A stretch of DNA of 53,386 bases from an uncultured Candidatus Melainabacteria bacterium (GCA_934777245.1 CAKVND010000007.1:1-53386), one strand, 5' to 3'; positions 26,629 to 34,663 are shown, numbered from the stretch's first letter. The notes: a model not told the origin generated them from the sequence alone. Numbers and translations: made by a program.

Positions 26629-26662
26629 GAAAAACTACCCTCCCCCTATAAAGGGAGGGTAG
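26629..26662 (-). terminator. Repeat-derived terminator after the Gly-rich protein gene
   Basis: Stem CTACCCTCCC / GGGAGGGTAG followed by TTTTT on the minus strand, ~65 nt after the stop at 26727. Its sequence resembles the CCCTCC repeat family of the island. Confidence 0.65.
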
Positions 26663-26726
26663 AATAAAAATTATTAGCATTAGCACTTCTTCATGAGGGA
26701 GAGAATGCCGAATGTAGAAGAATGTA

Positions 26727-27881
26727 TTAACCGTTTTGTTCATCAGGACGTGTATGTCCTGAGAATCCTTTAAGTTGGATTAATTCAAAGCTATTACCTT
26801 TTTTAGCTAATATATATACGTTATTGTTTTTATCGCTTGCAGGTGTAGCATATACCGGATTACCATCTACCGTCGTTCCAACATATTTATACTTGAAGGT
26901 TTTATCGCTTTCAGAGCTTGTTATTGCTATATACATTGGAATATTTGAGTCTTTACCGCCTTTTTTAACTTTTTCAGTTGAAAGTTCACAACTGCTACCA
27001 TTGATATCACGCATTGTACCAGCAATTTCACGAGTCATTTTAACTTCTTTAATATTATCATTGTCTAAAATTTTACTATAGCCCGTTGGCAAAGTAACAC
27101 TTTTTCCCTTAAGACTATTATCACCCCAGTTAGTTTCACCACTCCAAGGCTCAGAGGCTGTTGTTTGTGCTGAAGTACTACCTGTACCGTCTGTAGTTCC
27201 AGTTCCTGCTCCAGTTGTTGATGGAGTTGTAGCTGTAGTAGCCGTTGAAGCTGCAGGAGTTGCAGAACTTGGTGTTGTTGTAGTTGTTAATTTACTTTGT
27301 AACTGTGTTTTTAAGTTTTCTAATGTTTTCTTTTGCGCAGTTTTATTATTTTCATCTAAATTTTCTATTGCTTTGTCAATATCGTTGATAATACCATTGA
27401 TTTCATCTTTTGTTGCATTAGCCTTTAAATCTTTGATTTTACCTGTTATATCTGCAATTTTTTGACAATCTGGGTCATCTTTAACTACTTCTTTTGTTTT
27501 TCCAGAACTATCAGTACCACTTGTACTTCTGCCACTGCCGGTAGAGCCACCCCAAAAACAAGTTGACATTTGTTGCCAAGGATTCATACCATAGCCCATG
27601 CCGCCACCAAAAATTCCTGCAGGGTTCCAGCCACCACCATTAAGACCGTTACCTAGCCAGTTCATAAGTCCATTGCCAAGTCCTAAGCCTAAGCTAGTTC
27701 CGAAGCCTCCCCAGAAGTTGCCGCCATTGCCCCAAATTGATGAACCAAATCCGCAGCAACCAAAATTATAGGTATTGTTACTACCAATATTGATGATATC
27801 GCCACCTCTGTTGTGGAATGAATCGTAATGATATCTTGCACTATGACATCTCTTAAAACACGGAGTATCAAAAATTGCCAT
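26727..27881 (-). CDS. Gly-rich, Thr/Ser-linker protein of unknown function
   Basis: A 384-residue protein matching no family I know. Residues ~35-115 are Gly/Asn/Trp/Phe-rich (FGCCGFGSSIWGNGG and LGLGLGNGLMNWLGNGLNGG). Residues ~140-195 form a short helical region (KIKDLKANATKDEINGIIND). Residues ~200-245 are a low-complexity Thr/Ser/Ala/Gly linker. The C-terminal ~130 residues are a mixed, probably beta-rich domain (KYKYVGTTVDGNPVYATP). There is no signal peptide; several Cys occur near the N-terminus (PCFKRCHS, GCCG). The layout recalls surface or matrix proteins with a sticky N-terminus and a spaced C-terminal domain. GAGAGGTAAG precedes the ATG. It is monocistronic. Confidence 0.72.
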   Translation of the reverse strand: MAIFDTPCFKRCHSARYHYDSFHNRGGDIINIGSNNTYNFGCCGFGSSIWGNGGNFWGGFGTSLGLGLGNGLMNWLGNGLNGGGWNPAGIFGGGMGYGMNPWQQMSTCFWGGSTGSGRSTSGTDSSGKTKEVVKDDPDCQKIADITGKIKDLKANATKDEINGIINDIDKAIENLDENNKTAQKKTLENLKTQLQSKLTTTTTPSSATPAASTATTATTPSTTGAGTGTTDGTGSTSAQTTASEPWSGETNWGDNSLKGKSVTLPTGYSKILDNDNIKEVKMTREIAGTMRDINGSSCELSTEKVKKGGKDSNIPMYIAITSSESDKTFKYKYVGTTVDGNPVYATPASDKNNNVYILAKKGNSFELIQLKGFSGHTRPDEQNG

Positions 27882-27915
27882 TTTTCTTACCTCTCTGGTT
27901 TGCTTACATCTGTTA

Positions 27916-27944
27916 TATATAAAAAGTATTTAAAGATTATTCAA
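27916..27944 (-). promoter_or_regulatory. Promoter of the Gly-rich protein gene
   Basis: TTGAAT (27944-27939), 17-nt spacer, TATATA (27921-27916). The leader is ~28 nt and contains the SD. Confidence 0.4.
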
Positions 27945-27989
27945 TTTCACAAGTTAATTATTTCTTTACAAAACTTAACAATTATCTAA

Positions 27990-28030
27990 AAATACAAAAA
28001 TAGCCCGTTTAACAATTGTTAAACGGGCTA
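27990..28030 (-). terminator. Terminator after the dicarboxylate symporter gene
   Basis: Perfect stem TAGCCCGTTTAAC / GTTAAACGGGCTA with an AATT loop, then TTTTTG on the minus strand, 25 nt after the stop. Confidence 0.88.
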
Positions 28031-28054
28031 AATTAATAAGTTAAAATTTAAATG

Positions 28055-29380
28055 TTAATTAATCACATCATCATAAGAATCAGGATTATTTAACAAATCA
28101 TAATTTATTTCATTTTCATTATCAGCAATTGCCGCAGCAACAACAGCATCAGAAGTTACGTTCAACAATGTTCTCATCATGTCAGTAATTCTTTCAATTG
28201 TAAACAAGAATGCAAAACCTGCAACCAATTGTTCCGGACTTAATCCCATACCATTAAGCACAAGCGCTATTGTGATTAATCCGGCTCCAGGAATACCTGC
28301 GCAAGTTGAAGAGGCAACTATTGCAAGCAATGCTATTTGAATAACCAAGAATGGGGTTAATGCAACACCATAAGCTTGCGTTAAAAAGATTACCGCAACA
28401 GTTTGTAACAATGCTGTACCATCCATATTAAGAGTTGCACCCAATGGCAAAACAAAACTTGCAATTTTGTGTGAAATACCTCTCTTTTCGCAACATGCGA
28501 TAGTTAGAGGTAACGTAGCAGATGAACTTGCTGTACCAAACGCAACCATCATAGCTTCCGCCATTGCTGCATATAACATTGTTACAGGAACTTTTGAAAA
28601 TATTTTCAAGAATACTGGATATACTATAAAGAATTGAATTGCAAAACCTAAAGCCAAAACGCCTAAGTATTTTGATATGCTCATGAAAATATCAACACCG
28701 AATGAAGAAACTGCAACAGCTGTAAGTGCAAATACACCAGGAGCTGCAAAGCACATAATCCAATCAGTAATTTTCATTGTAGCAGCAAAGATTGATTCAA
28801 AAAAGCTTACAAAAGGTCTATTAATATCACCAACTTTAGCTAACGCAATAGAAAACATTAACGCAAATACGATAATCGGAACCATGTCTCCGCTTGCAAT
28901 AGATGCAAGAGGATTTTTAGGAATAAAGCCCAAGAATATATTTAACAAATTTCCTTTTTGAGCATCAATTGTAGATGCTACTTGAGCCTGAATTCCAGCT
29001 GCCGTATCCATATTTATATAATGCGCAGCGCCAAGACCCGGTTTTAATAACAAAGCAAGAACTGCGCCAATTGTAACAGCCGCAACAGTAATAATTCCAT
29101 AATAGAAAATCATTTTTGTACCTAATTTTCCTATTTGTTTACTGTCACCAACGCTTGTAATACCAATTACAATAGCAGATATAACTAATGGAATTACTAC
29201 CATTTGGATAAGTCTTATAAACACTTGTCCGATAAATGTTAAAGTTGTCATTAAAATAGGGCTTGGTTCTTTATGTAACCAAATACCAACCAGCACACCA
29301 AGTACAAGACCTGCGAAAATGTGCCAATTTCTTTTTAGTCCCAGCCCAAGTGCAATTAGCACCTGCATGTGAAATTTCAT
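28055..29380 (-). CDS. Dicarboxylate/amino acid:cation symporter (DAACS family)
   Basis: Inner-membrane transporter of 441 residues of the GltP/DctA family, importing glutamate, aspartate or C4-dicarboxylates with H+ or Na+. Around eight hydrophobic segments are visible. The family motifs are present: a Ser-rich hairpin in AFGTASSSATLPLTIACCEK, the LPLGATLNMDGTAL motif and the second hairpin ASSTCAGIPGAGLITIALVL. It is complete. GAGAGGAA before the ATG marks the start. It has its own promoter and terminator, so it is a single-gene unit. Exact substrate and coupling ion are not determinable. Confidence 0.94.
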   Translation of the reverse strand: MKFHMQVLIALGLGLKRNWHIFAGLVLGVLVGIWLHKEPSPILMTTLTFIGQVFIRLIQMVVIPLVISAIVIGITSVGDSKQIGKLGTKMIFYYGIITVAAVTIGAVLALLLKPGLGAAHYINMDTAAGIQAQVASTIDAQKGNLLNIFLGFIPKNPLASIASGDMVPIIVFALMFSIALAKVGDINRPFVSFFESIFAATMKITDWIMCFAAPGVFALTAVAVSSFGVDIFMSISKYLGVLALGFAIQFFIVYPVFLKIFSKVPVTMLYAAMAEAMMVAFGTASSSATLPLTIACCEKRGISHKIASFVLPLGATLNMDGTALLQTVAVIFLTQAYGVALTPFLVIQIALLAIVASSTCAGIPGAGLITIALVLNGMGLSPEQLVAGFAFLFTIERITDMMRTLLNVTSDAVVAAAIADNENEINYDLLNNPDSYDDVIN

Positions 29381-29414
29381 CTAAATTCCTCTCATATACT
29401 TATATAACTTAATT

Positions 29415-29443
29415 ATTTTACTATTTTTATTAATAATTGTAAA
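29415..29443 (-). promoter_or_regulatory. Promoter of the dicarboxylate symporter gene
   Basis: TTTACA (29443-29438), 17-nt spacer, TAAAAT (29420-29415). The leader is ~28 nt. Confidence 0.6.
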
Positions 29444-29454
29444 GATGTATTTTA

Positions 29455-30267
29455 TTACATCTCAAGAACCGCCTTATAAACATCATTTTTATTAACTTTA
29501 AAAATTGTCGATAAAATTACAGAAATTTCTTTATCGCGAAATCCTTTTTTCTTTAATTCAAGAATATGAGCACGTAAATCAAAATCAGAGTTTTCATCTT
29601 CTGCATAAACCATGCAAACAATTTCCCCTTTTATGCCTGCTTTAAAATATTCCAAGACGTTTGAAATTTTATCCGTAACAATTTCCTCAAAAAGCTTCGT
29701 AATCTCACGTCCAAGAGAGATTTTAACATCACCTCGAAACGCTTTAATTACACTCAATGTTTTTAATATTCTTTCAGGAGAATCATAAAATACCATATTT
29801 TGTTCAGAATATTTTTGACAAATTTCCTTAATTTGATTTTCTGTCCTCGGAATAAATCCAACAAACGAAAATTGTTCATTTTCTCGCGGAAGTTGAGAAA
29901 GAAAAGTTGTTACAGCACACGCTCCGGCTAGAGAAGTTACAGAAAAACCTTCTTTCAAAAGTTCTGTAACAATTACTCCTCCTGGATCGCAAATCATTGG
30001 CGTTCCTGCGTCCGAAACTAACGCAACAGTTTTTCCTTCTCTTATTAAATTCAAGAAAAAATCTATGCGTTCATGCTCATTGTATTTATGATAAGAAACG
30101 CATTTCGTCGAAATTTCATAGTGATTAAGAAGTTTTTGCGTTATTCTTGTGTCTTCACACGCAATTATATCAACGTTTTTTAAAACTTCTATTGCTCTTA
30201 ATGTTATGTCTTTAATGTTTCCAATAGGAGTCGGAACTATATAAAAATCAAAATTTCTTTGCGACAT
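29455..30267 (-). CDS. rsmI: 16S rRNA (cytidine1402-2'-O)-methyltransferase RsmI
   Basis: Tetrapyrrole-methylase-fold enzyme that 2'-O-methylates C1402 in the 16S rRNA decoding centre. The 270-residue product begins MSQRNFDFYIVPTPIGN, then DITLRAIEVLKNVDIIACED and SDAGTPMICDPG, the family signature. The C-terminus is the short helical tail found in RsmI (KGFRDKEISVILS). I start it at ATG 30267, one base after the stop of the histidine kinase gene; an upstream ORF extension to 30318 would add 17 unconvincing residues. It is co-transcribed with trmD, rimM and the kinase. Confidence 0.95.
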   Translation of the reverse strand: MSQRNFDFYIVPTPIGNIKDITLRAIEVLKNVDIIACEDTRITQKLLNHYEISTKCVSYHKYNEHERIDFFLNLIREGKTVALVSDAGTPMICDPGGVIVTELLKEGFSVTSLAGACAVTTFLSQLPRENEQFSFVGFIPRTENQIKEICQKYSEQNMVFYDSPERILKTLSVIKAFRGDVKISLGREITKLFEEIVTDKISNVLEYFKAGIKGEIVCMVYAEDENSDFDLRAHILELKKKGFRDKEISVILSTIFKVNKNDVYKAVLEM

Positions 30268-30268
30268 G

Positions 30269-32122
30269 TTACGCTTCGCTTTCTGCCGGCAACTTGTTTT
30301 TAGGAATATATTCTTCAATTTCTTCCGGCGGCGGATTTATTGGAAGTCTAAAACCAAATGTTGAACCTTCGCCTTCTTTTGAATTAACAAAAACTTGTCC
30401 ATGATGATGTTTTTCAACGGTAACTTTAACCAAATGTAATCCCAAACCTGTTCCCTTAACAGTGTGTGTAGCGTTTTCACACCTGTAAAAACGGTCGAAT
30501 ACTTTTTTCTGATCTTTTTCTGAAATACCTGGACCTTGGTCTTCCACGCTAACTTCTACATATTCGCCGTCACGTGAACGTTCAACGCGGACTTTGATAC
30601 GTTTTCCGTCAGGCGAATACTTGATAGCGTTTGATAAAATATTCATAAACGCACGCGAAATACTGTCCACATTCAAGTAGATTTGCGGTAAATCAGGTTC
30701 TTTCATTATAGAAATCGTCAAATCGTGTTCCTTAGCCAAGACTTGAACTTGGTTAACCGCATCTTCAACAATTTCAATAATATCCTGTTTGGTTTTTTCC
30801 ATGTGAACGTTTTGTGCTTCGTATCTTGAGAAATCAAGAATATCATTAACCATTCTGTTTAGTCTGATAATTTCTTGGTTCATAACCCCGATAAATTCTC
30901 TTTGAGTATTAAAATCAAAATCGTTGCCGAAATTATAAAGCGTATCAATATAGCTTCTCAAAACAGTTACAGGTGTTCTAAGTTCGTGCGAAACATTAGA
31001 AATAAAGTTAGAACGCAATTGATCCATTTCAACATCTTTTGTAACATCAATAAGTACAATAATGTAGCCAACGTAAGAATTTGAGCGGGTAAACATTGGC
31101 GAAATTAAGCATTTCAAAATTCTTTGATCAATTGTAATATTAAACGGAACAGGTGTGCCATCGTCATCAAGCGGTGTGTCTTTAAATTCCGTAATTTTAT
31201 CTGCAAAACAAAATTCACCGCTAGAATCGCAGAATTGTTGGATTTGAGTATTAAGAATATCTTCTTCTTCTACTTCCAAAAGTCTTTTAGCGTAATTGTT
31301 CACCATAATAACTTTATCGTGATTATCACAAACAACAACACCATTTACAATACTCATCAATACTGACTCTAACTTGTTACGTTCAAATGTCAAACTTTCA
31401 ATTGTTTGTTCATTATAACGGCTCAAACGTTCAGACATATCATTAAACGCAGAATAAAGTTCTTTAATTTCTTTATCTACATCTTTATCATCCAATTTAT
31501 AACCGAATTCACCTGATGAAATCTTTTTAACACCTTGATGAAGCTTGCGAAGTTCTCTGGTTACAATCGAAGTATTCATGTAAATAATACCAACAATTAC
31601 AAACCAAGCAAGCAAAAATACGATTGCTAAAGATGTATTAGAAGTTGCAGATGCTTTATCAATAATAGTTCCGGAAAGCCCAACTTCAACAGAACCAACA
31701 TTAGTTGAGTTACTCATATTCTTAACTACCATTGGCGAACTTACCGTAATACGAGCTTTTTCGGCTTGATCTGGATAATCATCCTTGCTTGAATATATCA
31801 CTTTTGATTTATTATCTTTAAAAATAATATAAGCAATATCACTGTTACTTTTTAAAACAGAAAGCGAATTTGACCTTAGCGCATCATATTTTGCAAGTTC
31901 TGGAACTTCTTTCGTTACTTCAACCCCTTCAATCGCAAGAGTTTTAGAAAGAACCTGACCAAAATTTCTGTATGCATGGTTCATATTTTGGTTAATACTA
32001 TAAGTCGCAAAACCAGCTGAAGCCAAAATAAAAGCCGTACTTACCCCCAAACCCGCAAGTATAAGTCGAGTTTGAGCAGTCATCCCTTTCTTCCTTGTTT
32101 TTGTTTCAGCACCAGTTTCCAT
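30269..32122 (-). CDS. Sensor histidine kinase (HAMP-PAS-HisKA-HATPase)
   Basis: Membrane sensor kinase of 617 residues. TM1 is near 18-40, an extracytoplasmic sensor domain follows, TM2 is at ~162-184 (LAIVFLLAWFVIVGIIY), then HAMP, a PAS domain (~255-365), the dimerisation helix with the phospho-accepting His in NVSHELRTPVTVLRSY (~378), and an ATPase domain with N (NILSNAIKYSP), G1 (VEDQGPGIS) and G2 (GTGLGLHLV) boxes. It resembles PhoR/WalK-type kinases. No response regulator is adjacent. I use the ATG at 32122 because the track to a TTG at 32158 would put the start upstream of a consensus promoter. It is likely leaderless. It sits 39 nt after trmD and 1 nt before rsmI. Confidence 0.93.
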   Translation of the reverse strand: METGAETKTRKKGMTAQTRLILAGLGVSTAFILASAGFATYSINQNMNHAYRNFGQVLSKTLAIEGVEVTKEVPELAKYDALRSNSLSVLKSNSDIAYIIFKDNKSKVIYSSKDDYPDQAEKARITVSSPMVVKNMSNSTNVGSVEVGLSGTIIDKASATSNTSLAIVFLLAWFVIVGIIYMNTSIVTRELRKLHQGVKKISSGEFGYKLDDKDVDKEIKELYSAFNDMSERLSRYNEQTIESLTFERNKLESVLMSIVNGVVVCDNHDKVIMVNNYAKRLLEVEEEDILNTQIQQFCDSSGEFCFADKITEFKDTPLDDDGTPVPFNITIDQRILKCLISPMFTRSNSYVGYIIVLIDVTKDVEMDQLRSNFISNVSHELRTPVTVLRSYIDTLYNFGNDFDFNTQREFIGVMNQEIIRLNRMVNDILDFSRYEAQNVHMEKTKQDIIEIVEDAVNQVQVLAKEHDLTISIMKEPDLPQIYLNVDSISRAFMNILSNAIKYSPDGKRIKVRVERSRDGEYVEVSVEDQGPGISEKDQKKVFDRFYRCENATHTVKGTGLGLHLVKVTVEKHHHGQVFVNSKEGEGSTFGFRLPINPPPEEIEEYIPKNKLPAESEA

Positions 32123-32129
32123 ATTTGGA

Positions 32130-32158
32130 ATTATACCATGTAAAGTTTTTTTAAGCAA
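32130..32158 (-). promoter_or_regulatory. Leaderless promoter of the histidine kinase gene
   Basis: TTGCTT (32158-32153), 17-nt spacer ending in TGG, TATAAT (32135-32130), then 7 nt to the ATG at 32122. There is no SD. The site lies just beyond the trmD stop codon. Confidence 0.7.
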
Positions 32159-32161
32159 TTT

Positions 32162-32851
32162 TTATTTATTGTTTAACCATTTTTTATACAAATCAGGACG
32201 CTTGTTTTTTGTGCGTTCAATTTTTTGTTCTAATCTAAATTCTTCAATCAGTTTGTGATTGCCATTCAACAAAACTTCGGGCACTTTATAACCCATATAT
32301 TCACGAGGTTTAGTATACTGCGGATATTCTAATAGTCCATCAGAGAAGCTATCGTCATGCGCTGATTCGATTTTACCCAACGTGCCGTCAATTTTTCTTG
32401 AAACGCTATCTATAACGCATAGAGCAGGCAGTTCACCACCGGTTAGAACAAAATCACCAATTGAGATTTCTCTTGGCTTGATAATTTCACGAATTCTTTC
32501 GTCATAGCCTTCATAATGACCACATAAAATAATTACTTGCTCATACTTAGCTAACTCATTTGAAATTTTATCGTTAAATGGTTCGCCTTGCGGTGTCATC
32601 ATTAAAGTTATTGAATTTTCAAGTTTGTCTACACTATTATATGCGTCAACATAAGGTTGTGGCATTAAAACCATACCTGCTCCACCACCATAAGGCGTAT
32701 CATCAACTTTTTTATGTTTATCCAGAGTAAAATCACGTGGATTGATTGTGTTAACACTAATTACCCCGTCATCTTTTGCACGTTTCATTATACTAAAATC
32801 CAAATGCGATTGGATTAATTCCGGAAATAAAGTCAGAACGTCAAATCTCAT
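32162..32851 (-). CDS. trmD: tRNA (guanine37-N1)-methyltransferase TrmD
   Basis: SPOUT methyltransferase making m1G37, which prevents +1 frameshifting. The 229-residue protein is complete: FDVLTLFPELI at the start, YGGGAGMVLMPQPY, LCGHYEGYDERI and SIGDFVLTGGELPALC in the trefoil-knot SAM site, the catalytic-Asp-containing region with ESAHDDSFSDGLLEYPQYTK, and PEVLLNGNHKLI. Its ATG overlaps the TGA stop of rimM (ATGA), the classical coupled arrangement. Confidence 0.98.
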   Translation of the reverse strand: MRFDVLTLFPELIQSHLDFSIMKRAKDDGVISVNTINPRDFTLDKHKKVDDTPYGGGAGMVLMPQPYVDAYNSVDKLENSITLMMTPQGEPFNDKISNELAKYEQVIILCGHYEGYDERIREIIKPREISIGDFVLTGGELPALCVIDSVSRKIDGTLGKIESAHDDSFSDGLLEYPQYTKPREYMGYKVPEVLLNGNHKLIEEFRLEQKIERTKNKRPDLYKKWLNNK

Positions 32852-33360
32852 TCCAACAGCCCTTCAAGGTTATTAATCTGGATTTTACGTGCCTTAATAT
32901 CTACGGATAAAACTATTGCTTTTACAAAAGGTATCAATGATACTTTCTTACTCAAAGTTTTTATAGATAATAAATCACTTGCACCATTGTTAGAAACTCC
33001 GACAACTGCACCAACTTTTTTCTCTCCGTCATAAACATCAAGACCGACAAGTTCGTCAATAAGAAATTCATCTTCTTCTAAAAATTCACGAATTGTATTT
33101 TCTTCAACAAAAAGAAGTTGATTTTTATATTCTAAAATATCATTTAAAGAATCAATGCCCTTAAACTTTATAATTCCACATTTCGGCGTAAATCTAACTT
33201 TAGAAATTTCAAGTAACTTATATTCTCCATTTATCAGAACATAAACTTCTTTTAGGTTAGATAAAAACTCTTCCCTGTTTTTGGAGTATCCAAGCTTAGC
33301 TTCACCCTGAACCCCATGAAAATTCAGAATTTTACCAACTGAAACAAAATTATTCTTCAT
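32848..33360 (-). CDS. rimM: Ribosome maturation factor RimM
   Basis: 16S processing and 30S assembly factor that binds S19. The 170-residue product has the N-terminal RimM domain (SVGKILNFHGVQGEAKLGYS) and a C-terminal PRC-barrel (LIDELVGLDVYDGEKKVGAV and SLIPFVKAIVLSVD). The ATG at 33360 is preferred over an upstream extension to 33402. It overlaps the last 11 nt of the RG-rich protein gene upstream, so it is probably translationally coupled. The neighbours trmD and the kinase follow. Confidence 0.95.
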   Translation of the reverse strand: MKNNFVSVGKILNFHGVQGEAKLGYSKNREEFLSNLKEVYVLINGEYKLLEISKVRFTPKCGIIKFKGIDSLNDILEYKNQLLFVEENTIREFLEEDEFLIDELVGLDVYDGEKKVGAVVGVSNNGASDLLSIKTLSKKVSLIPFVKAIVLSVDIKARKIQINNLEGLLE

Positions 33361-34474
33361 TTTCTTTCTTCTTAGGTTTTCTACCGCGTTTTGGTTTTTC
33401 AACCGGAACTTCTTCTACAGCTGGTTCTGTGGCCGTTTCTGTTTCTTCAACTTTTGGAGCTGTTTCTTCAGTCTTTTCTGCATTTACTGCAACAGGTACT
33501 TTTTCTTCCTTTGCAGGTTTAGTATGCTTAGCAACTAAATAATCGGCAGGTTTGTCGGCTCTATCTTCATTCCAACGATCTAAACCTAATTGAGCCCTAA
33601 TTAATTTGATACCGACGTGAACTCTCCATTCATCCATTTTTAATTGTGCTGCTATAATTTTATGACAACCGATCGGAGGTAATGGCAACAATGGTTCATA
33701 AAGAGCCTTAATTGCTGTCATTTGATCAGGTGTAATCGCTAATTTACGTTTTGGGAACGGTAGTTTTGGCAACATCATTTTTTGACGAACCAAGTTAATT
33801 CCAAAGAATACTTTTTGAGGTTCAATTCCCAAGTGTGCACCGATTACTTCATGACAATCAGGGTTCGGCAAAGGAAGCATTGTTTTATAAAGTGCTTCAA
33901 TCGCTTCCAATTGTTCTTTACTAATAAGTAACGGTCTTGCCGGTTTTTGAGGTTTACGCTGCATTGGGCGACGTTGTCCTGGACGAACACTCGCATAATT
34001 ATTTCTAAAACCGCCTTGTTGTGGTCTTCTTTGTTGGTAACCACCACTGCGATTGTATCCGCCATCTCTATTATAACCGCCTTCGCGTCTTTGATATCCG
34101 CCGTTATCGCGACTATATCCGCCTTGAGAAGAATAGCCTCTATTATCTCGATGTTCACGGTTATATCCACCATCTCTGTTATCTCTTTGGTATCCGCTAT
34201 CTCGATTGTAGCCGCCTTCACGTCTTTGGTAACCACCATTGTCGCGATTGTAGCCACCTTCACGGTTATAATTATTATTTCTGTAACCACCTTGTTGTGG
34301 TCTATCGTAACTTCTTGGTCTTGAATCTGCTGAATATGAACTATAACTTTGCATAGGTTTTTCTTCAGTTGATTCACTTCCCTTATCTGCGTATAGACAA
34401 TTAGGACATATCACTCTTTTGGGGTTCTTTGTTTCAAATTCAGCACCACATTTAATGCACTTGTTTACATACAT
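33350..34474 (-). CDS. Zinc-ribbon, RG/GGY-rich disordered, tandem-domain protein (putative RNA- or DNA-binding), unknown family
   Basis: A 374-residue modular protein I cannot assign. Residues 6-26 form a zinc ribbon (C6-x2-C9, C23-x2-C26). Residues ~42-175 are disordered: GGYNRD, GGYQRR, REGGYNRD and similar Gly-Tyr-Arg-Asn units, resembling RGG-type RNA-binding or phase-separating regions. Two ~57-residue copies of one helical domain follow (184-240 and 246-302; shared pattern I-x3-Q-x2-A-I-x-ALY-x3-LPLP-x3-CH-x-II-x-A-x-L-x8-V-x2-GI-L-x-R). The acidic C-terminus ends in an AT-hook-like PKRGRKPKKK. It starts the rimM-trmD operon and overlaps rimM by 11 nt, so a role in rRNA or ribosome biology is plausible. 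The reading frame is intact despite the repetitive DNA. Confidence 0.82.
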   Translation of the reverse strand: MYVNKCIKCGAEFETKNPKRVICPNCLYADKGSESTEEKPMQSYSSYSADSRPRSYDRPQQGGYRNNNYNREGGYNRDNGGYQRREGGYNRDSGYQRDNRDGGYNREHRDNRGYSSQGGYSRDNGGYQRREGGYNRDGGYNRSGGYQQRRPQQGGFRNNYASVRPGQRRPMQRKPQKPARPLLISKEQLEAIEALYKTMLPLPNPDCHEVIGAHLGIEPQKVFFGINLVRQKMMLPKLPFPKRKLAITPDQMTAIKALYEPLLPLPPIGCHKIIAAQLKMDEWRVHVGIKLIRAQLGLDRWNEDRADKPADYLVAKHTKPAKEEKVPVAVNAEKTEETAPKVEETETATEPAVEEVPVEKPKRGRKPKKKENEE

Positions 34475-34569
34475 AATAAAAGCCTCTTAACCAATTAATT
34501 AAATAAAAATATCACTACTTAAAAATAATCCTATCAATAAAAATAATATGAGATTTCATCAAAATAACA

Positions 34570-34584
34570 TAGAGTTAAACTCTA
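34570..34584 (-). promoter_or_regulatory. 5'-terminal hairpin of the RG-protein/rimM/trmD transcript
   Basis: TAGAGTT / AACTCTA stem with almost no loop, located immediately after the predicted transcription start (~34585) and about 95 nt before the ATG. A hairpin at the very 5' end is expected to slow RNA decay or to serve as a binding site. Confidence 0.45.
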
Positions 34585-34591
34585 CATATGC

Positions 34592-34620
34592 ATTATAGTA
34601 CATTAAAATAAATTAGTCAA
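34592..34620 (-). promoter_or_regulatory. Near-consensus promoter of the RG-protein/rimM/trmD operon
   Basis: TTGACT (34620-34615), exactly 17 nt, TATAAT (34597-34592). This is the best sigma70-type match I found in the window. It gives a leader of ~110 nt. Confidence 0.72.
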
Positions 34621-34663
34621 CCTGTAAGATTTTAGCTTAGAAGTAACACCTGTAAATTTTCAT

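Noticed and set aside
34030..34310. Regular direct repeats in DNA resembling a CRISPR array
   Set aside because: They are the GGYNRD/GGYQRR codons of the RG-rich protein. Spacing is irregular, the frame is open throughout, and no cas genes are present.
33844..34377. Long overlapping frames on both strands within the RG-rich gene
   Set aside because: They arise from the low-complexity codon repeats; their products are compositionally odd, with no SD and no start context.
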